NCBI GenBank assembly: GCA_038040285.1
Contig: JBBPIN010000018.1
Span: 1-46,966 of the forward strand
Length of the DNA: 46,966 nucleotides
Direction: 5' to 3'
Source: Mayfieldus sp038040285
Lineage (GTDB): Bacteria > Actinomycetota > Thermoleophilia > Solirubrobacterales > 70-9
Shown here: positions 25,388 to 34,340 of the stretch, piece after piece
Position numbering within the stretch: the stretch's first letter is position 1
How the letters are laid out: every line of letters starts with the position of its first letter
Position numbers and translations under genes: made by a program
The notes under the pieces: generated by a model
The model's input: the letters and a program-made list of their open reading frames with translations, nothing else
The model's database searches: none
What the model was told of the DNA's origin: nothing

Positions 25388-25972
25388 TCACCATTCCCGC
25401 GGGTTGCCGGGCGGGATCTCGTCGCGCACCAACCGCGGCTCGATCGTCTCCACCGGCGGCGGGCCCGTCGTGGTCAGAAACAGCCCCCACTGGCCGTCGC
25501 CGAGCGCCCTGAAGGCGGCCTCGATCGCTCGCATATAGGGGGCCATCGCCACCGCGCCGTCGGGCGGCTGGGCCGTGAAGTGCTCGGGCTTCGCCGAGTA
25601 GGTGACGATTCGGTCGAATCCCTCGCCTCCCTTGACAAGACCGGTCACGTCGACGCGGTCGTAGCGCAGCTCGCGCACGTCGAGCCGCTCCAGTTCAGCC
25701 TCGTTGATCTCGATCAGGGCGCCGTTCGGCGCCGGCTCGTCATCGCCGTCCGCGGCGCGCTCCAGGTTCAGACCGATCACCCAGCGCGGAAGCTCACCGC
25801 CGGGGTGTCGCGCGAACGTCTTCTCGGAGGAGAGGTTGTCGCGCAGCAGCGACCAGCGGCGCCGCCAGCCGCGCAACCGGCCCGGGATCGGGGCAGCGGG
25901 GCGGCGGCCCAGGGTGCGCTCGAAGCTGATCGGGTTGACCAGCGAGCCGTATGCGAATACGGCGAGACTCAT
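25388..25972 (-). CDS. gamma-glutamylcyclotransferase-like protein
   Basis: 194 residues. FAYGSLVNPISFERTLGR (about residues 6-23) is the GGCT/ChaC-type YGSL substrate-binding loop. Further on, ALIEINEAELERLDVRELRYDRVDV (about 85-109) contains the Glu expected as the catalytic general acid/base in cyclotransferases. The C-terminus (GPPPVETIEPRLVRDEI) is an extended tail. Members release 5-oxoproline from gamma-glutamyl peptides, but this branch is not experimentally defined. It is an isolated gene ending 4 bp past the HxlR stop. Confidence 0.85.
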   Translation of the reverse strand: MSLAVFAYGSLVNPISFERTLGRRPAAPIPGRLRGWRRRWSLLRDNLSSEKTFARHPGGELPRWVIGLNLERAADGDDEPAPNGALIEINEAELERLDVRELRYDRVDVTGLVKGGEGFDRIVTYSAKPEHFTAQPPDGAVAMAPYMRAIEAAFRALGDGQWGLFLTTTGPPPVETIEPRLVRDEIPPGNPREW

Positions 25973-26020
25973 CTGCGTAGCGGCATTTTCGCCATGTGAC
26001 GGAGCAATCGGTCCCGACCT

Positions 26021-26044
26021 GCACCAGTTCTTGGTAGCTGGTGC
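26021..26044. promoter_or_regulatory. 7-bp inverted repeat GCACCAG / CTGGTGC
   Basis: Perfect arms separated by 10 bp in the 233-bp spacer between the divergent GGCT-like gene and the secreted-protein gene. It may be an operator or a hairpin in a 5' leader. It is followed at 26064-26082 by GCGCGCC-GTCCG-GGCGCGC, a second 7-bp stem, with ACGCTTTT after it on the plus strand. Confidence 0.35.
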
Positions 26045-26063
26045 TGGAAGTCCAATTTTTGGG

Positions 26064-26082
26064 GCGCGCCGTCCGGGCGCGC
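26064..26082 (+). terminator. 7-bp GC hairpin with short T-run
   Basis: GCGCGCC, loop GTCCG, GGCGCGC, then ACGCTTTT. Terminator-like on the plus strand, yet no plus-strand gene ends just upstream, so it could instead be an attenuator in the leader of the 26206 gene. Confidence 0.3.
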
Positions 26083-26205
26083 ACGCTTTTGCGACTGGCT
26101 AACGCGCGGTGACGCGGGTGCGCACGGTTGACCGCATGCGAACCGATCGCATAGGGTCGCTACCAGCTCCGCCTCGGGCGGGGCTCGTCCACTGAGGGAG
26201 GAGCG

Positions 26206-26994
26206 ATGTTCGGGAACCGCTTTGGCGTTGGAGCTCTCGCACTTGTCGGGCTGGCCGCGACCGCGATCTTCCCTGCGTGCGGTGGGGGCGACGACGAGAC
26301 CGCCGCCGGAGGTCCCACCGTCGTCAAGGGTGCCGGTGACATCGGGCCCAAGGTCGACCAGTTCCGCAACCTGCTCGGCCCCGACAACGGGGGGGCGCCC
26401 AACGGCGACGCCAACGGTCGCCGCGAGATCAACTGGGACAAGGTCCCCGATCAACTCGCCGCCCCCAACGCCCTGCCGGCCGACTTCTTCAACGCCACCA
26501 AGGACCCGGGGGCCCGCGGAGCGGTGCTCGAGACTCCCGGGGACCATGTGGCGGTCAGTGCCGACAGCGACAACCCCACCGGGGCCGCGGTCCGGTTCGG
26601 CGACATCAATCCAAGCTACAGCGACGAGTTCACCACCTTCAGCGCCCAACGGCTCTTCTCACCGATCGGCAGCAACGTGGTGAATCTGAAGTTCTTCGTG
26701 CCGGGCACGCAGACGCCGGGCCTGACGCGGGGCTTCGGCGCCGTCTACACGGACATCGACAAGGCCGAGAACACCGCGTTTGAGTACTTCGACAAGGACG
26801 GGAAATCGCTCGGCAAGTTCGCGGCGCCGGTCTCGAAGGGTGGCTTGTCGTTCCTTGGTGTCTCGTTCAAGAAGCCCCTCGTCGCGCGGGTGAGAATCGA
26901 ATACGGGAACGGCAAGCTCGGCCCCGACGAGAGCGCCGACTACGACGTCGCCGTTATGGACGACTTCATCTACGGAGAGCCGCAGGCGCCGTAG
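26206..26994 (+). CDS. secreted or lipid-anchored protein of unknown function
   Basis: 262 residues. A hydrophobic signal sequence (about residues 7-24) ends FPAC, an atypical lipobox, then Gly/Asp-rich linker. A body of beta strands (INWDKVPDQLAAPNALPADFFN about 76-97; VNLKFFVPGTQTPGLTRGFGAVYTDID about 161-187; MDDFIYGE near the end) resembles a conserved outer-surface family, but I do not recognise a named one. A GGGAGGAG ribosome-binding site precedes the ATG. Divergent from GGCT-like gene, convergent with the AddA-like gene, with a 10-bp hairpin at the junction. Confidence 0.75.
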   Translation: MFGNRFGVGALALVGLAATAIFPACGGGDDETAAGGPTVVKGAGDIGPKVDQFRNLLGPDNGGAPNGDANGRREINWDKVPDQLAAPNALPADFFNATKDPGARGAVLETPGDHVAVSADSDNPTGAAVRFGDINPSYSDEFTTFSAQRLFSPIGSNVVNLKFFVPGTQTPGLTRGFGAVYTDIDKAENTAFEYFDKDGKSLGKFAAPVSKGGLSFLGVSFKKPLVARVRIEYGNGKLGPDESADYDVAVMDDFIYGEPQAP

Positions 26995-27000
26995 GCGAGT

Positions 27001-27029
27001 CCTCGCCGCCTATTCGCCGGGCGGCGAGG
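27001..27029. terminator. 10-bp perfect hairpin at convergent 3' ends
   Basis: CCTCGCCGCC, loop TATTCGCCG, GGCGGCGAGG. It lies 7 bp past the secreted-protein stop and runs into the last codons of the AddA-like gene. Strong stem, no T-run; probably a terminator for the plus transcript. Confidence 0.55.
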
Positions 27030-30000
27030 CTGGGGCGCTACAGAGTCGCCGCCGGGCCGGGCAGTCATGGCAGAGCCCCCAGTCGGGTGATCGGGTGACC
27101 TCGAAGATCCCCGCGGTGAGCTCGGCGACGGTTGCCTCCAGGCCCTGCCGGGCCGCCGCGATCCTCGCCGCGTCCAGCTCCTCGACCACCGGCTCCTCGG
27201 GGCGCTCGAGAAAGACCCACGCGACGCGAACGCGCTCGTCCCCGGTCGCCTGCGCGGCCGCAAGCGCGTAGAGGTCGCGTTGCATCTCGTAGCGGGTCGC
27301 GTGTTGGGCCGGGTCGGCACCGTCGAGCCGGTCGGTCTTGTAGTCGACGACGGTCGGCGGCTCGCCCAGCGGCTCGGCCAGCAGGTCGAGCTTGCCGCGC
27401 ACCACCGAGCCGCCGAGCTGGACCAGGAACGGCACCTCGGAGCGCAGTCGAACCCCCGCGCCGGTCAGCTCCCCGCGCAGCGGAGACTCGATCCAGCCCC
27501 GAACCAGCCCCAGGGCGCGATCGACCGCGTCGTCCTCGTCGAGCCCCTGTGCCTTCAGAACTCGGCTCGTGAGTGCGGCGGGCGGCTCGATCCAGCGCCG
27601 GCCCGAAGACCATTCCAGCAGCAGGTGGACGGCGTTGCCGAAGGCGCGATTGCGGTCGCCCCTCGATCCCCGGCCGTTCCCTGTCGAGGCCAGCCCGAGG
27701 ACGCTCTCCATGTAGAAGCGGTATCCGCAGCGGCGATAGTCGGCCAGCGCCGAGTAAGAGAGCGGGCGGCGCGGCGTCACCGGCGAGCCCGGTTCGACGA
27801 TCGGCGGCGGCCCGCCACCGACTTCGGCCGCGGGCCGGCCCGCGGACGCCGCCTGCGCCAGCTCCGCAGCCCGCTCGGGGCTTGGGCGGTTCACTCGCAC
27901 TGATACCTCGGTCTCGGAAATGTCCAGGCCGAGGTCGGGCGCCGCCGGGGCGGGGGGCAGGGTGACGACCGAGTCGCGCTCGGTGTCGTCGACGCCGAAG
28001 GAGCGGATCAGCCGCTCTGTCACCGGGGTCGTCAGCTTTAGCTCCGACGGGCGGTTGGACGGCATCACACCGCTGAGCAGCAGACGCTCGCGCGCACGCG
28101 TTGCGGCGACATAGAACAACCGCAGCTCCTCGGCGGAGTCGAGCGCCACCGCCTCCTCGGTCAGAGCCCCGCGCTCATAGAGGTCCACCGAGCGGGCGCC
28201 GAGCCGCGCCAGACGCATCCCCACCCGCGACTCGCCCCCCGACCCGCGGCCGAGGTTGAGGTCCGGACCGCGGCCCCCGGGGCGCAGGTTGCGGCCCAGT
28301 CCGCCAACCGCCACGACCGGGAACTCGAGGCCCTTGGCGTTATGGATGGTCATCACGCGCACCCCGTCGTGATCCTCGGCTTCGGTGGCGGCGACAGGCT
28401 CGTCGTCCTCCGCGGTGCGGAAGGAGACGAAGTCGAGGAACCCGCGCAGGTCGCGGCCCTCGTTGGCCTCGAACTCCCGCGCCATCCGCATCAGCTTGCG
28501 CACGTTGGCAAGGCGAAGCTCGCCCGGGCCGCGCAGCAGAATCGCGAGGTCGTAGCCGGTGTCGGCGACTGCTCGCTCGATCAGCTCCTCGAGCCCGAGC
28601 CGGGGCCGATCGGCGCGCAGGGCCGTGATTCGCGAGTGAAAGAGCTTCAGACGGCGCCGGTCGACCTCCGGGATCTGCTCCAGCCATGCCGGCTCGTCGA
28701 GTGGCGCTTCCCAAGCCCCCGCGACGCGCTCCATAGCCGGCCAGAGCGCACTCCCCGACCCCGCCGCCCGGCGCAGGATCCAGAGCGTGTCCGGGAGGGC
28801 TCCGCAGGCAGGCGAGGCGAGCGCCCCCAGCAGGGGCTCGTCGTCGAGGGGATTGGCGATCACCGAGAGCAGGCAGCGGACGTCCTCGACCTGCTGCTGG
28901 GACCAGTAGCCACGACCGCCGACCACGTAGGGGCGCAACCCGGCGCGCACCAGCGCCTCCTCGAAGGCGTCCACGTGGGTGAACGCGCGCAGTAGCAAGA
29001 CGATGTCACCGCAGGGGATGCCGCCCGCCGTGGTCAGCTCACGCAGCCGGGCCGCCAGGAAGCGGGCCTCGGCGACGCATTCCTTTGGAGTGCGGTCATC
29101 GACGGCAGGCTCCAGCTCGATTCCCTCGGTATCCCAGCCGTTGGGCTCGGTGAGCAGCAGCTCGATCCCCTGTCCGCCCCCGCGCGGCTCGTCCTGCGGG
29201 GGGGCGGAGCCCACGGTGAGCGGCTTGAAGCCGTCCAGCATCGAGGAGCCGATCGCGTTGGCCGTTGCGATCACTTCGGGCCGCGAGCGGAAGTTGCCGC
29301 TCAGCGGCAGGACCCGCGCCCGGTCGGCGGCCGCGAAGCGATCGCGCTGTTCGCGGAAGACGTCGAGGTCGGCGTGGCGGAATCCGTAGATCGACTGGAA
29401 CTCGTCGCCGACCAGGAAGACCTCGGTCGATGGCCCGCGCAGCGCCTCGATCAGGCTCAGCTGCAGCCGGTTGGTGTCCTGGAACTCGTCCACCATCAAC
29501 TGTGAGAAGCGCTCGCGGTAGGCCTCGCCAACCTCCGACTCGGTGAGCAGCCGCACCGCGAGCAGCTGCAGGTCTTCGAAGTCAAGGCCTGAGCGGGCGG
29601 CCTTCTCGGCGCTGAAGCGGCGGTGAAAGAGGCGCAGCAGCTCCCGGACGTGCTCATATACGACGCCGCCCTCGCCGGCCTCTGCAGCTCGTGTGGTCGC
29701 TGCGCGCAGCGCCTTCGCGCACTCGCCCCTCGGTCCCTTCGGCTTGCCGAGGTCCAGCCCGGCCAGCTCGTCGAGTGACGGGGGGCGTTCCCGGCCCTCG
29801 GCACACAGCTCCAGCACCCGCTCCAGCTTGCGCCGCTGTCCCTCGGTCTCGCCGCGCGCCCCCAGCGCCGCGGTGGCGGCGGCCTCGAGCTCGACCATCG
29901 CCGCCACTGGATCTCCGACCGGGGCGTCCGGCAGCTCGAGCTCGGCCTGGCCGCGGCTGCGCAGCTCCTCGTGGGCGTCGACGACCATCTTGCGCAGCCA

Positions 30001-30498
30001 GTCGATCCCGTAGGCGGCGACCGTCGCCTCCCGCTCGGGGTCGCCGGAGGCGAGGAAGTCCTCGAGCGCCGCGTCGAAGGCCGCGCGGGCAGCCCGCGAG
30101 GACTCGGAGGCGTCGAGGACCCGATAGCGGGGGTCGATTCCGGCGGCTACGGGATGGGCGGCAAGCAGCCGCCGGCAGAAGCCGTGGATCGTCGTGATCC
30201 AGGCGCCCCCGAAGCCGGAGACCAGCTCGGCGAGGCGCGCCGCGTCCTGGGGGTCGTCCGGCTCGCGCCGTCGCAGCTCCTCGCGCACCCGCTCGCGGAG
30301 CTGCGCCGCCGCCTTGTCGGTAAAGGTGAAGGCGAGGATCGAATCGGGCGAGAGGCCATCGGCCGTCACCAGATCGCAGTAGCGGTCCACGAGCACACCC
30401 GTCTTGCCGGTGCCCGCCCCGGCCTCGAGCAGCACGTCGCGGCCGCGAATGCCGATCGCCTCGCGTTGCTCCCGGGTGGGTTGGCGGGGGCCGCTCAC
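27010..30498 (-). CDS. AddA/AdnB-like UvrD helicase with PD-(D/E)XK nuclease
   Basis: 1162 residues. SF1 motor: Walker A GAGTGKT (27-33), TFTDKAAAQLRERV, Walker B VDEFQDTN, and the UvrD C-terminal motif VATTRARERLLL-like (VAATRARERLLLSG). The C-terminal PD-(D/E)XK nuclease contains VVDYKTDRLDG. Four cysteines (YRRCGYRF, then C1143, C1146, C1153 in CHDCPARRRLC) form the iron-sulphur staple seen in AddB/Cas4-type nucleases. The gene overlaps the upstream partner by 4 nt (ATGA) and is likely translated with it. The pair should process double-strand breaks for RecA loading, as RecBCD/AddAB/AdnAB do. Confidence 0.92.
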   Translation of the reverse strand: MSGPRQPTREQREAIGIRGRDVLLEAGAGTGKTGVLVDRYCDLVTADGLSPDSILAFTFTDKAAAQLRERVREELRRREPDDPQDAARLAELVSGFGGAWITTIHGFCRRLLAAHPVAAGIDPRYRVLDASESSRAARAAFDAALEDFLASGDPEREATVAAYGIDWLRKMVVDAHEELRSRGQAELELPDAPVGDPVAAMVELEAAATAALGARGETEGQRRKLERVLELCAEGRERPPSLDELAGLDLGKPKGPRGECAKALRAATTRAAEAGEGGVVYEHVRELLRLFHRRFSAEKAARSGLDFEDLQLLAVRLLTESEVGEAYRERFSQLMVDEFQDTNRLQLSLIEALRGPSTEVFLVGDEFQSIYGFRHADLDVFREQRDRFAAADRARVLPLSGNFRSRPEVIATANAIGSSMLDGFKPLTVGSAPPQDEPRGGGQGIELLLTEPNGWDTEGIELEPAVDDRTPKECVAEARFLAARLRELTTAGGIPCGDIVLLLRAFTHVDAFEEALVRAGLRPYVVGGRGYWSQQQVEDVRCLLSVIANPLDDEPLLGALASPACGALPDTLWILRRAAGSGSALWPAMERVAGAWEAPLDEPAWLEQIPEVDRRRLKLFHSRITALRADRPRLGLEELIERAVADTGYDLAILLRGPGELRLANVRKLMRMAREFEANEGRDLRGFLDFVSFRTAEDDEPVAATEAEDHDGVRVMTIHNAKGLEFPVVAVGGLGRNLRPGGRGPDLNLGRGSGGESRVGMRLARLGARSVDLYERGALTEEAVALDSAEELRLFYVAATRARERLLLSGVMPSNRPSELKLTTPVTERLIRSFGVDDTERDSVVTLPPAPAAPDLGLDISETEVSVRVNRPSPERAAELAQAASAGRPAAEVGGGPPPIVEPGSPVTPRRPLSYSALADYRRCGYRFYMESVLGLASTGNGRGSRGDRNRAFGNAVHLLLEWSSGRRWIEPPAALTSRVLKAQGLDEDDAVDRALGLVRGWIESPLRGELTGAGVRLRSEVPFLVQLGGSVVRGKLDLLAEPLGEPPTVVDYKTDRLDGADPAQHATRYEMQRDLYALAAAQATGDERVRVAWVFLERPEEPVVEELDAARIAAARQGLEATVAELTAGIFEVTRSPDWGLCHDCPARRRLCSAPASPPGE

Positions 30499-33400
30499 GC
30501 TGGCTCCTCGTCGTCATCGTCCTCGGGCACGAAGAAGGGGGCCCGCTCGCGCCGGCAGATTGGCGCGAAGCCGCAGTATTTCGGGCACTGGTTGTGGCCC
30601 TTGACCCCGGGTGGCGGTCCGGGGTCTCGATCGATGTCGCCGCCGCGCATCCGGGCCACGGCCTCGGTGGCGCGATCGGCGGCGTCGTTCAGGGCCGCCT
30701 CGAAGTCCTCGCTCGGCAGCAGGTCGCGGTCGTAAGGGTTGAGGTCGGCGACCAGTTGCTCGCCGTCCTCCCTGCGGACCAAACCACGGGGGCGTGCGTT
30801 GGCGGTCGGGCGCAGCGGCTGGTAGAGGCCGCCGACCACGTCGATCTCCCACAGTTCGCGCAGTGCCAGCAGGTAGAGGGGAAGCTGCAGCTTTCCCTCT
30901 TCGACGAACTTGGAGGCCGGAGTGACCTCGCGCGAGAGCTTGTAGTCGAGGGCGAGGCCGACGCCGTCATCCTCGTCGACACGGTCGATGCGTCCGTGCA
31001 GGGCCCAGTCTTCGATCTGGAGCGCCGGCTTGGAAGCTCCCTCGGCCTCGTCGAAGTCAGCCTCGAGCAACGAGGGGCGCAGCGACGGGTTCTCGCGAGC
31101 CGCCTCGCGGCGCAGGAATGCGACGAGCAACCGCTCCAGACGCCGGCGCATCGCCCGGTCGGCTGGGTGATCGGTCAGCTCGGCTGTCACCTCGTCGACG
31201 ATCTCGCGGCCGCGCACGATCCAGCTCTCGACGTCGCCCGGCCGCGGCAGCGCGTCGTCCCCCGGTGCCTCGCGGTAGAGGCGCTCAAGCGCTTCATGCA
31301 TCAGGCCGCCCTGGGTGAGCGACTCGGGGGCCGGATCGAGCGGCTGGGGCTTCAGCTCGTGGTCGACGAACCAGCGATACGAGCAGACGTCGAACGTCTC
31401 CAGGGTCGTGCCGCCGTAGGCCGGCACGCCGGCCAGCGCTTCCCTCACGGCATCGACCCGAAGCGGCCCGGGCCTCCGCGTCGCGTCCTCGATCTCGCCG
31501 GCGGCCGAAAGGTTGGATCGGAGGCGAGCTGCGCGGTCGTCGCTGAGGCCGAGCGAGTCCAGGGCGGCCTCCGGGTCGCCTCCCGCCGCGGCCAGCGAGC
31601 GCGCCAGCTCCAGCTCGCTGGGCGCCTCGGACGGCGCGAAAAGCACCTTGCCGAGGCTCCGCGAACGGGTCAGCCGCTCCTCGAGCGGGTCGGTCTGCTC
31701 CCGGTCGTCCGGCGGCGGAGGGTCGAGCAGCCGCCGCAGGTCGTCGATGAACGGCGAGCGCGGCTCGGCGCCGCCAGCCTCGTCGCTGGTCCGGTAGGAG
31801 AGATAGAGGCGCTCGGTCGGCCGCGAGAGGCAGACGTGGAACAGGTAGCGCTCCTCGGCCTCGGTCTCGGCGCGCTCCGGCAGGCCGAGGGCGGCGCGCT
31901 GCTCGTCGGAGAGCAGGGGGCCATCGGAACGGTGGCGTGGGAACTCGCCGTCCTGAAGCGAGCCGACGAACAGGTGCCGGAAGCGGGTCGCGCGCAGGTC
32001 GTAGGGGCTGGCGATTCGCACCCGGCCCTCGGCCGGGCCGGTCCAGGAGCGCATCGTCAGTGTCTCCAGGGTGGCGATCAGCTCCTCGGCGCCAGGCTCG
32101 AGCCCCTCGAGCTCGGCGAGCTCCTCGGCCGCCGTCGCGATTCTCTCCCCGACGCGCAGCTCGTGGGCGGCGTTGCTTTCCGGGACCTCGCCCTTGGTCT
32201 GGTCGGTCGCCAGCGGCCACTGGGCGATGTCGCGGGCCAGTAAAGCCACCTCGTCGAGCAGCCGCACCGGGTCATCGGCTGCGTCGCGCAGGCGCTGCCG
32301 TTCTCGCGGCGGCTCCCCGGCGCGTTGCTCCCATTCGGATGCCACCTCGTCGGCGCTGCGAAGACGGCCGCGGCGGATCGCCCGCTCGAGCCGGTCAACC
32401 TGACCCGGACCGGCGCGGCGCGGGCCGCGCAGGTAGGCGAGCAGGTCGGCGGCGGCGCGTGACGTGAAGGTCGCGCGCAGCAGGGCGAGCAGGCAGGCAC
32501 CGGTGCCGCTCTGCGCCACGCGGAGCTCGGTCTCCAGCGCCACCGGGATCCCGAAGCCGCGCAGGACCCGGGCCTGCAGGAGCCCCCGGCCGGATGGGTC
32601 GCGCAGCGCGACCGCGATCTCGTCCGGGCGTGCCCCGTCGGCCAGCAAGCGAGCGATCTCGGCCCCGATCAGCTCGGCCTCGCCGCGATCGCCGGCGCTG
32701 CGCAGCAGGGTGAGGCTGGAGTCGGGCCGGACCCGAGCCGAACCCTCGCGCAGGAAGCTGCGCTCGAGGTGGAACAGCAGGTCGCTGTCGGTATTGTCCG
32801 GTTCGGCCTCGGTCGGCGTTTCGCCATCGGGGCCGAGTTCCTTGAGCTGCTCGAAAAGCCGGGCGCGGTCGGTCAGTGCGGCACGGTCCTCGTAGGTGAT
32901 TGAGACCGTGACCTCGGTCGCCGCCGCAAGCGCTCCGACCAATTCGCGCTGCTCGACTGTGAGGTCGTCGAACCCGTAGAGAAGAACCGGGCGGCCGCCC
33001 CAGGAGTCGGGGTCCTGGCGAAGCGCCGCGATCGCGGCGCGGGCGATCGTGTGCGAGTCGGCGTAGCCGCGCGAGTCGCGCAGTTCCTCGTAGGCGCGGT
33101 AGAGGTTGGTCAGGTCATCCAGGTAAGCCGACCCCTCCAGCGTCGAAGCGCCGGCGGCGACCGAGCCGGGGCTCAGCCCGGCTGCCTGAAGGTCGTCGAT
33201 CAGCTCGTCGAGCGCCGCGGCGAATCCGGGACGAGTCGCGGACGCACGCAGCGGGCCCAGCTCGACGCCCTCGATCGCCGCCCGCAGCAGGCGAAGCCGC
33301 TGGGCGGCGCTCAGGGTGCTCGGTGCCGCCTCGCCGGCCGCCTTGGCGACCTCGCCGAACAGTCCGTCGAAAACGAGCACCGAGCCGCCGAGCAGCGCGC

Positions 33401-33554
33401 CACTCCGTGCGCACAGCTCGCGCTCGAACGCGAAGGCGTCATCCAGATTGGGGACGACCAGCGCCGGGTCGCGGCCCAGCGCCGCGAGAAAGCGCTCGCG
33501 GACCACCCCGGCTCGGCCGGAGTTGGGTGGTCCGTGTACGAGGTGCAATGGCAT
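30495..33554 (-). CDS. AddB/AdnA-like nuclease-helicase partner
   Basis: 1019 residues. It opens with a P-loop-like GPPNSGRAGVV in which the Walker lysine is replaced (NSGRA instead of GKT), so this subunit may not hydrolyse ATP as a motor. The middle holds a helicase-like fold. The C-terminal PD-(D/E)XK region has LALDYKLSREV. Cysteines FDVCSYRWF plus C990, C994 and C1000 in CPKYCGFAPIC make a second iron-sulphur-type cluster. It is the first gene of the pair, divergent from the small gene at 33699, with palindromes in the spacer. AddAB-type recombination nuclease is the most economical reading; which subunit is AdnA or AdnB cannot be decided by eye. Confidence 0.88.
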   Translation of the reverse strand: MPLHLVHGPPNSGRAGVVRERFLAALGRDPALVVPNLDDAFAFERELCARSGALLGGSVLVFDGLFGEVAKAAGEAAPSTLSAAQRLRLLRAAIEGVELGPLRASATRPGFAAALDELIDDLQAAGLSPGSVAAGASTLEGSAYLDDLTNLYRAYEELRDSRGYADSHTIARAAIAALRQDPDSWGGRPVLLYGFDDLTVEQRELVGALAAATEVTVSITYEDRAALTDRARLFEQLKELGPDGETPTEAEPDNTDSDLLFHLERSFLREGSARVRPDSSLTLLRSAGDRGEAELIGAEIARLLADGARPDEIAVALRDPSGRGLLQARVLRGFGIPVALETELRVAQSGTGACLLALLRATFTSRAAADLLAYLRGPRRAGPGQVDRLERAIRRGRLRSADEVASEWEQRAGEPPRERQRLRDAADDPVRLLDEVALLARDIAQWPLATDQTKGEVPESNAAHELRVGERIATAAEELAELEGLEPGAEELIATLETLTMRSWTGPAEGRVRIASPYDLRATRFRHLFVGSLQDGEFPRHRSDGPLLSDEQRAALGLPERAETEAEERYLFHVCLSRPTERLYLSYRTSDEAGGAEPRSPFIDDLRRLLDPPPPDDREQTDPLEERLTRSRSLGKVLFAPSEAPSELELARSLAAAGGDPEAALDSLGLSDDRAARLRSNLSAAGEIEDATRRPGPLRVDAVREALAGVPAYGGTTLETFDVCSYRWFVDHELKPQPLDPAPESLTQGGLMHEALERLYREAPGDDALPRPGDVESWIVRGREIVDEVTAELTDHPADRAMRRRLERLLVAFLRREAARENPSLRPSLLEADFDEAEGASKPALQIEDWALHGRIDRVDEDDGVGLALDYKLSREVTPASKFVEEGKLQLPLYLLALRELWEIDVVGGLYQPLRPTANARPRGLVRREDGEQLVADLNPYDRDLLPSEDFEAALNDAADRATEAVARMRGGDIDRDPGPPPGVKGHNQCPKYCGFAPICRRERAPFFVPEDDDDEEPA

Positions 33555-33635
33555 CGGCGCTTCCGTCCCAGAATATGGATGGCGGCGGCGTGCCCCGGCC
33601 GCGGCCCGGCGACTCGCGGTCGAGGATGCGATAAA

Positions 33636-33680
33636 GCGCCAATTGGCGCATTTCTGGCCTCGATTTGGCGTCTTGCGCCA
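33636..33680. promoter_or_regulatory. two nested operator-like palindromes between divergent genes
   Basis: GCGCCAATTGGCGC (33636-33649) is a perfect 14-bp palindrome. TGGCG-TCTTG-CGCCA (33666-33680) repeats the same GGCG/CGCC arms 30 bp further on. Both lie in the 144-bp spacer between the AddB-like gene (minus) and the 33699 gene (plus), where divergent promoters must be. They probably bind one dimeric regulator. TATCTT at 33685-33690 ends 8 nt before the plus-strand ATG. Confidence 0.55.
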
Positions 33681-33698
33681 CCTTTATCTTGGGCCGCG

Positions 33699-34154
33699 AT
33701 GTCGCTCTGCTTCGTAGATCCCGCCGACGCGATCCGCGCGATTGCAGACTCGATCGGTCGCGAGGCCCGCCGCCAGCTGCTCGGCGAGGCCGTGCGCGCC
33801 TGGGTCGACGAGATCCCCGACGACGAGCTGGAGACCCACTACGCGAGGGCGCTGTCAGAGCTTGACGAGCACGACCTCTCGATGCTGGCCGCCTGGCACG
33901 GCTCGCTTGACGTCGGCCAGCCGGTCCCCAGCCGAGACTTCTTGATGGGCGCATTCGGTTCCCTGGGCCAACACCGGCGCGAGGCGCTGAAGCTCGCCGC
34001 AGGTTTCCGCGGCGAGGAGGCGGTCGACGCCGGCGTCACCGAGGAGCGGGCCTTGGAGACCGTGGTCGAGTGGCTCTCGCCGCCACGGCTCATGGAGCTG
34101 GCGGCCGAGGCGGTTGACCTATACATCTGGGACCGCGCCGGCGGCGATAACTAG
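33699..34154 (+). CDS. conserved-looking helical protein, unknown function
   Basis: 151 residues, all helix, acidic, no signal or membrane segment. It has regular amphipathic helices (IRAIADSIGREARRQLLGEAVRAWVDEI about 12-39; THYARALSELDEHDLSMLAAWHGSLD about 46-71; REALKLAAGFRGEEAVDAG about 93-111). The reading frame extends upstream but is antisense to the AddB-like gene, so ATG 33699 is chosen. It is divergent from the AddAB-like pair, sharing the palindromes. Nothing in its sequence reveals the function. Confidence 0.7.
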   Translation: MSLCFVDPADAIRAIADSIGREARRQLLGEAVRAWVDEIPDDELETHYARALSELDEHDLSMLAAWHGSLDVGQPVPSRDFLMGAFGSLGQHRREALKLAAGFRGEEAVDAGVTEERALETVVEWLSPPRLMELAAEAVDLYIWDRAGGDN

Positions 34155-34158
34155 AGGC

Positions 34159-34194
34159 GGCTGCAAACCGTCGCAGCCCGGCCGACTCGGCCGG
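34159..34194 (+). terminator. double hairpin after 33699 gene
   Basis: GGCTGC/GCAGCC (34159-34178) is followed directly by CCGGCCG-ACT-CGGCCGG (34178-34194), then TTGTCTCG. The second stem, 24 nt after the stop, with T-rich tail fits a rho-independent terminator. Confidence 0.55.
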
Positions 34195-34256
34195 TTGTCT
34201 CGCTCACGTAGATCTCAACTACGCTCGCCTCGCCAACCGGCCTGCGTCGACCGAGC

Positions 34257-34309
34257 TGCTTGGTTTTCGCCGCCTCCGCGTTGCTTGGTTTCCCCCGAAC
34301 TGCTTGGTT
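34257..34309 (+). repeat. three direct repeats TGCTTGGTT before arsC
   Basis: TGCTTGGTT at 34257-34265, 34282-34290 and 34301-34309, spaced 25 and 19 bp. The last contains TTGGTT (34304-34309), which with GATAAC (34327-34332) at 17-bp spacing makes a promoter whose start would fall at the arsC ATG. They look like tandem regulator sites or promoter remnants. Confidence 0.5.
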
Positions 34310-34340
34310 CTCGCGGCCTCCGCTGAGATAACTTCGCGCC

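Noticed and set aside
34155..34340. Possible tRNA or structured RNA from several hairpins
   Set aside because: No tRNA acceptor, T-arm or anticodon pattern; the stems look like a terminator and dyads.
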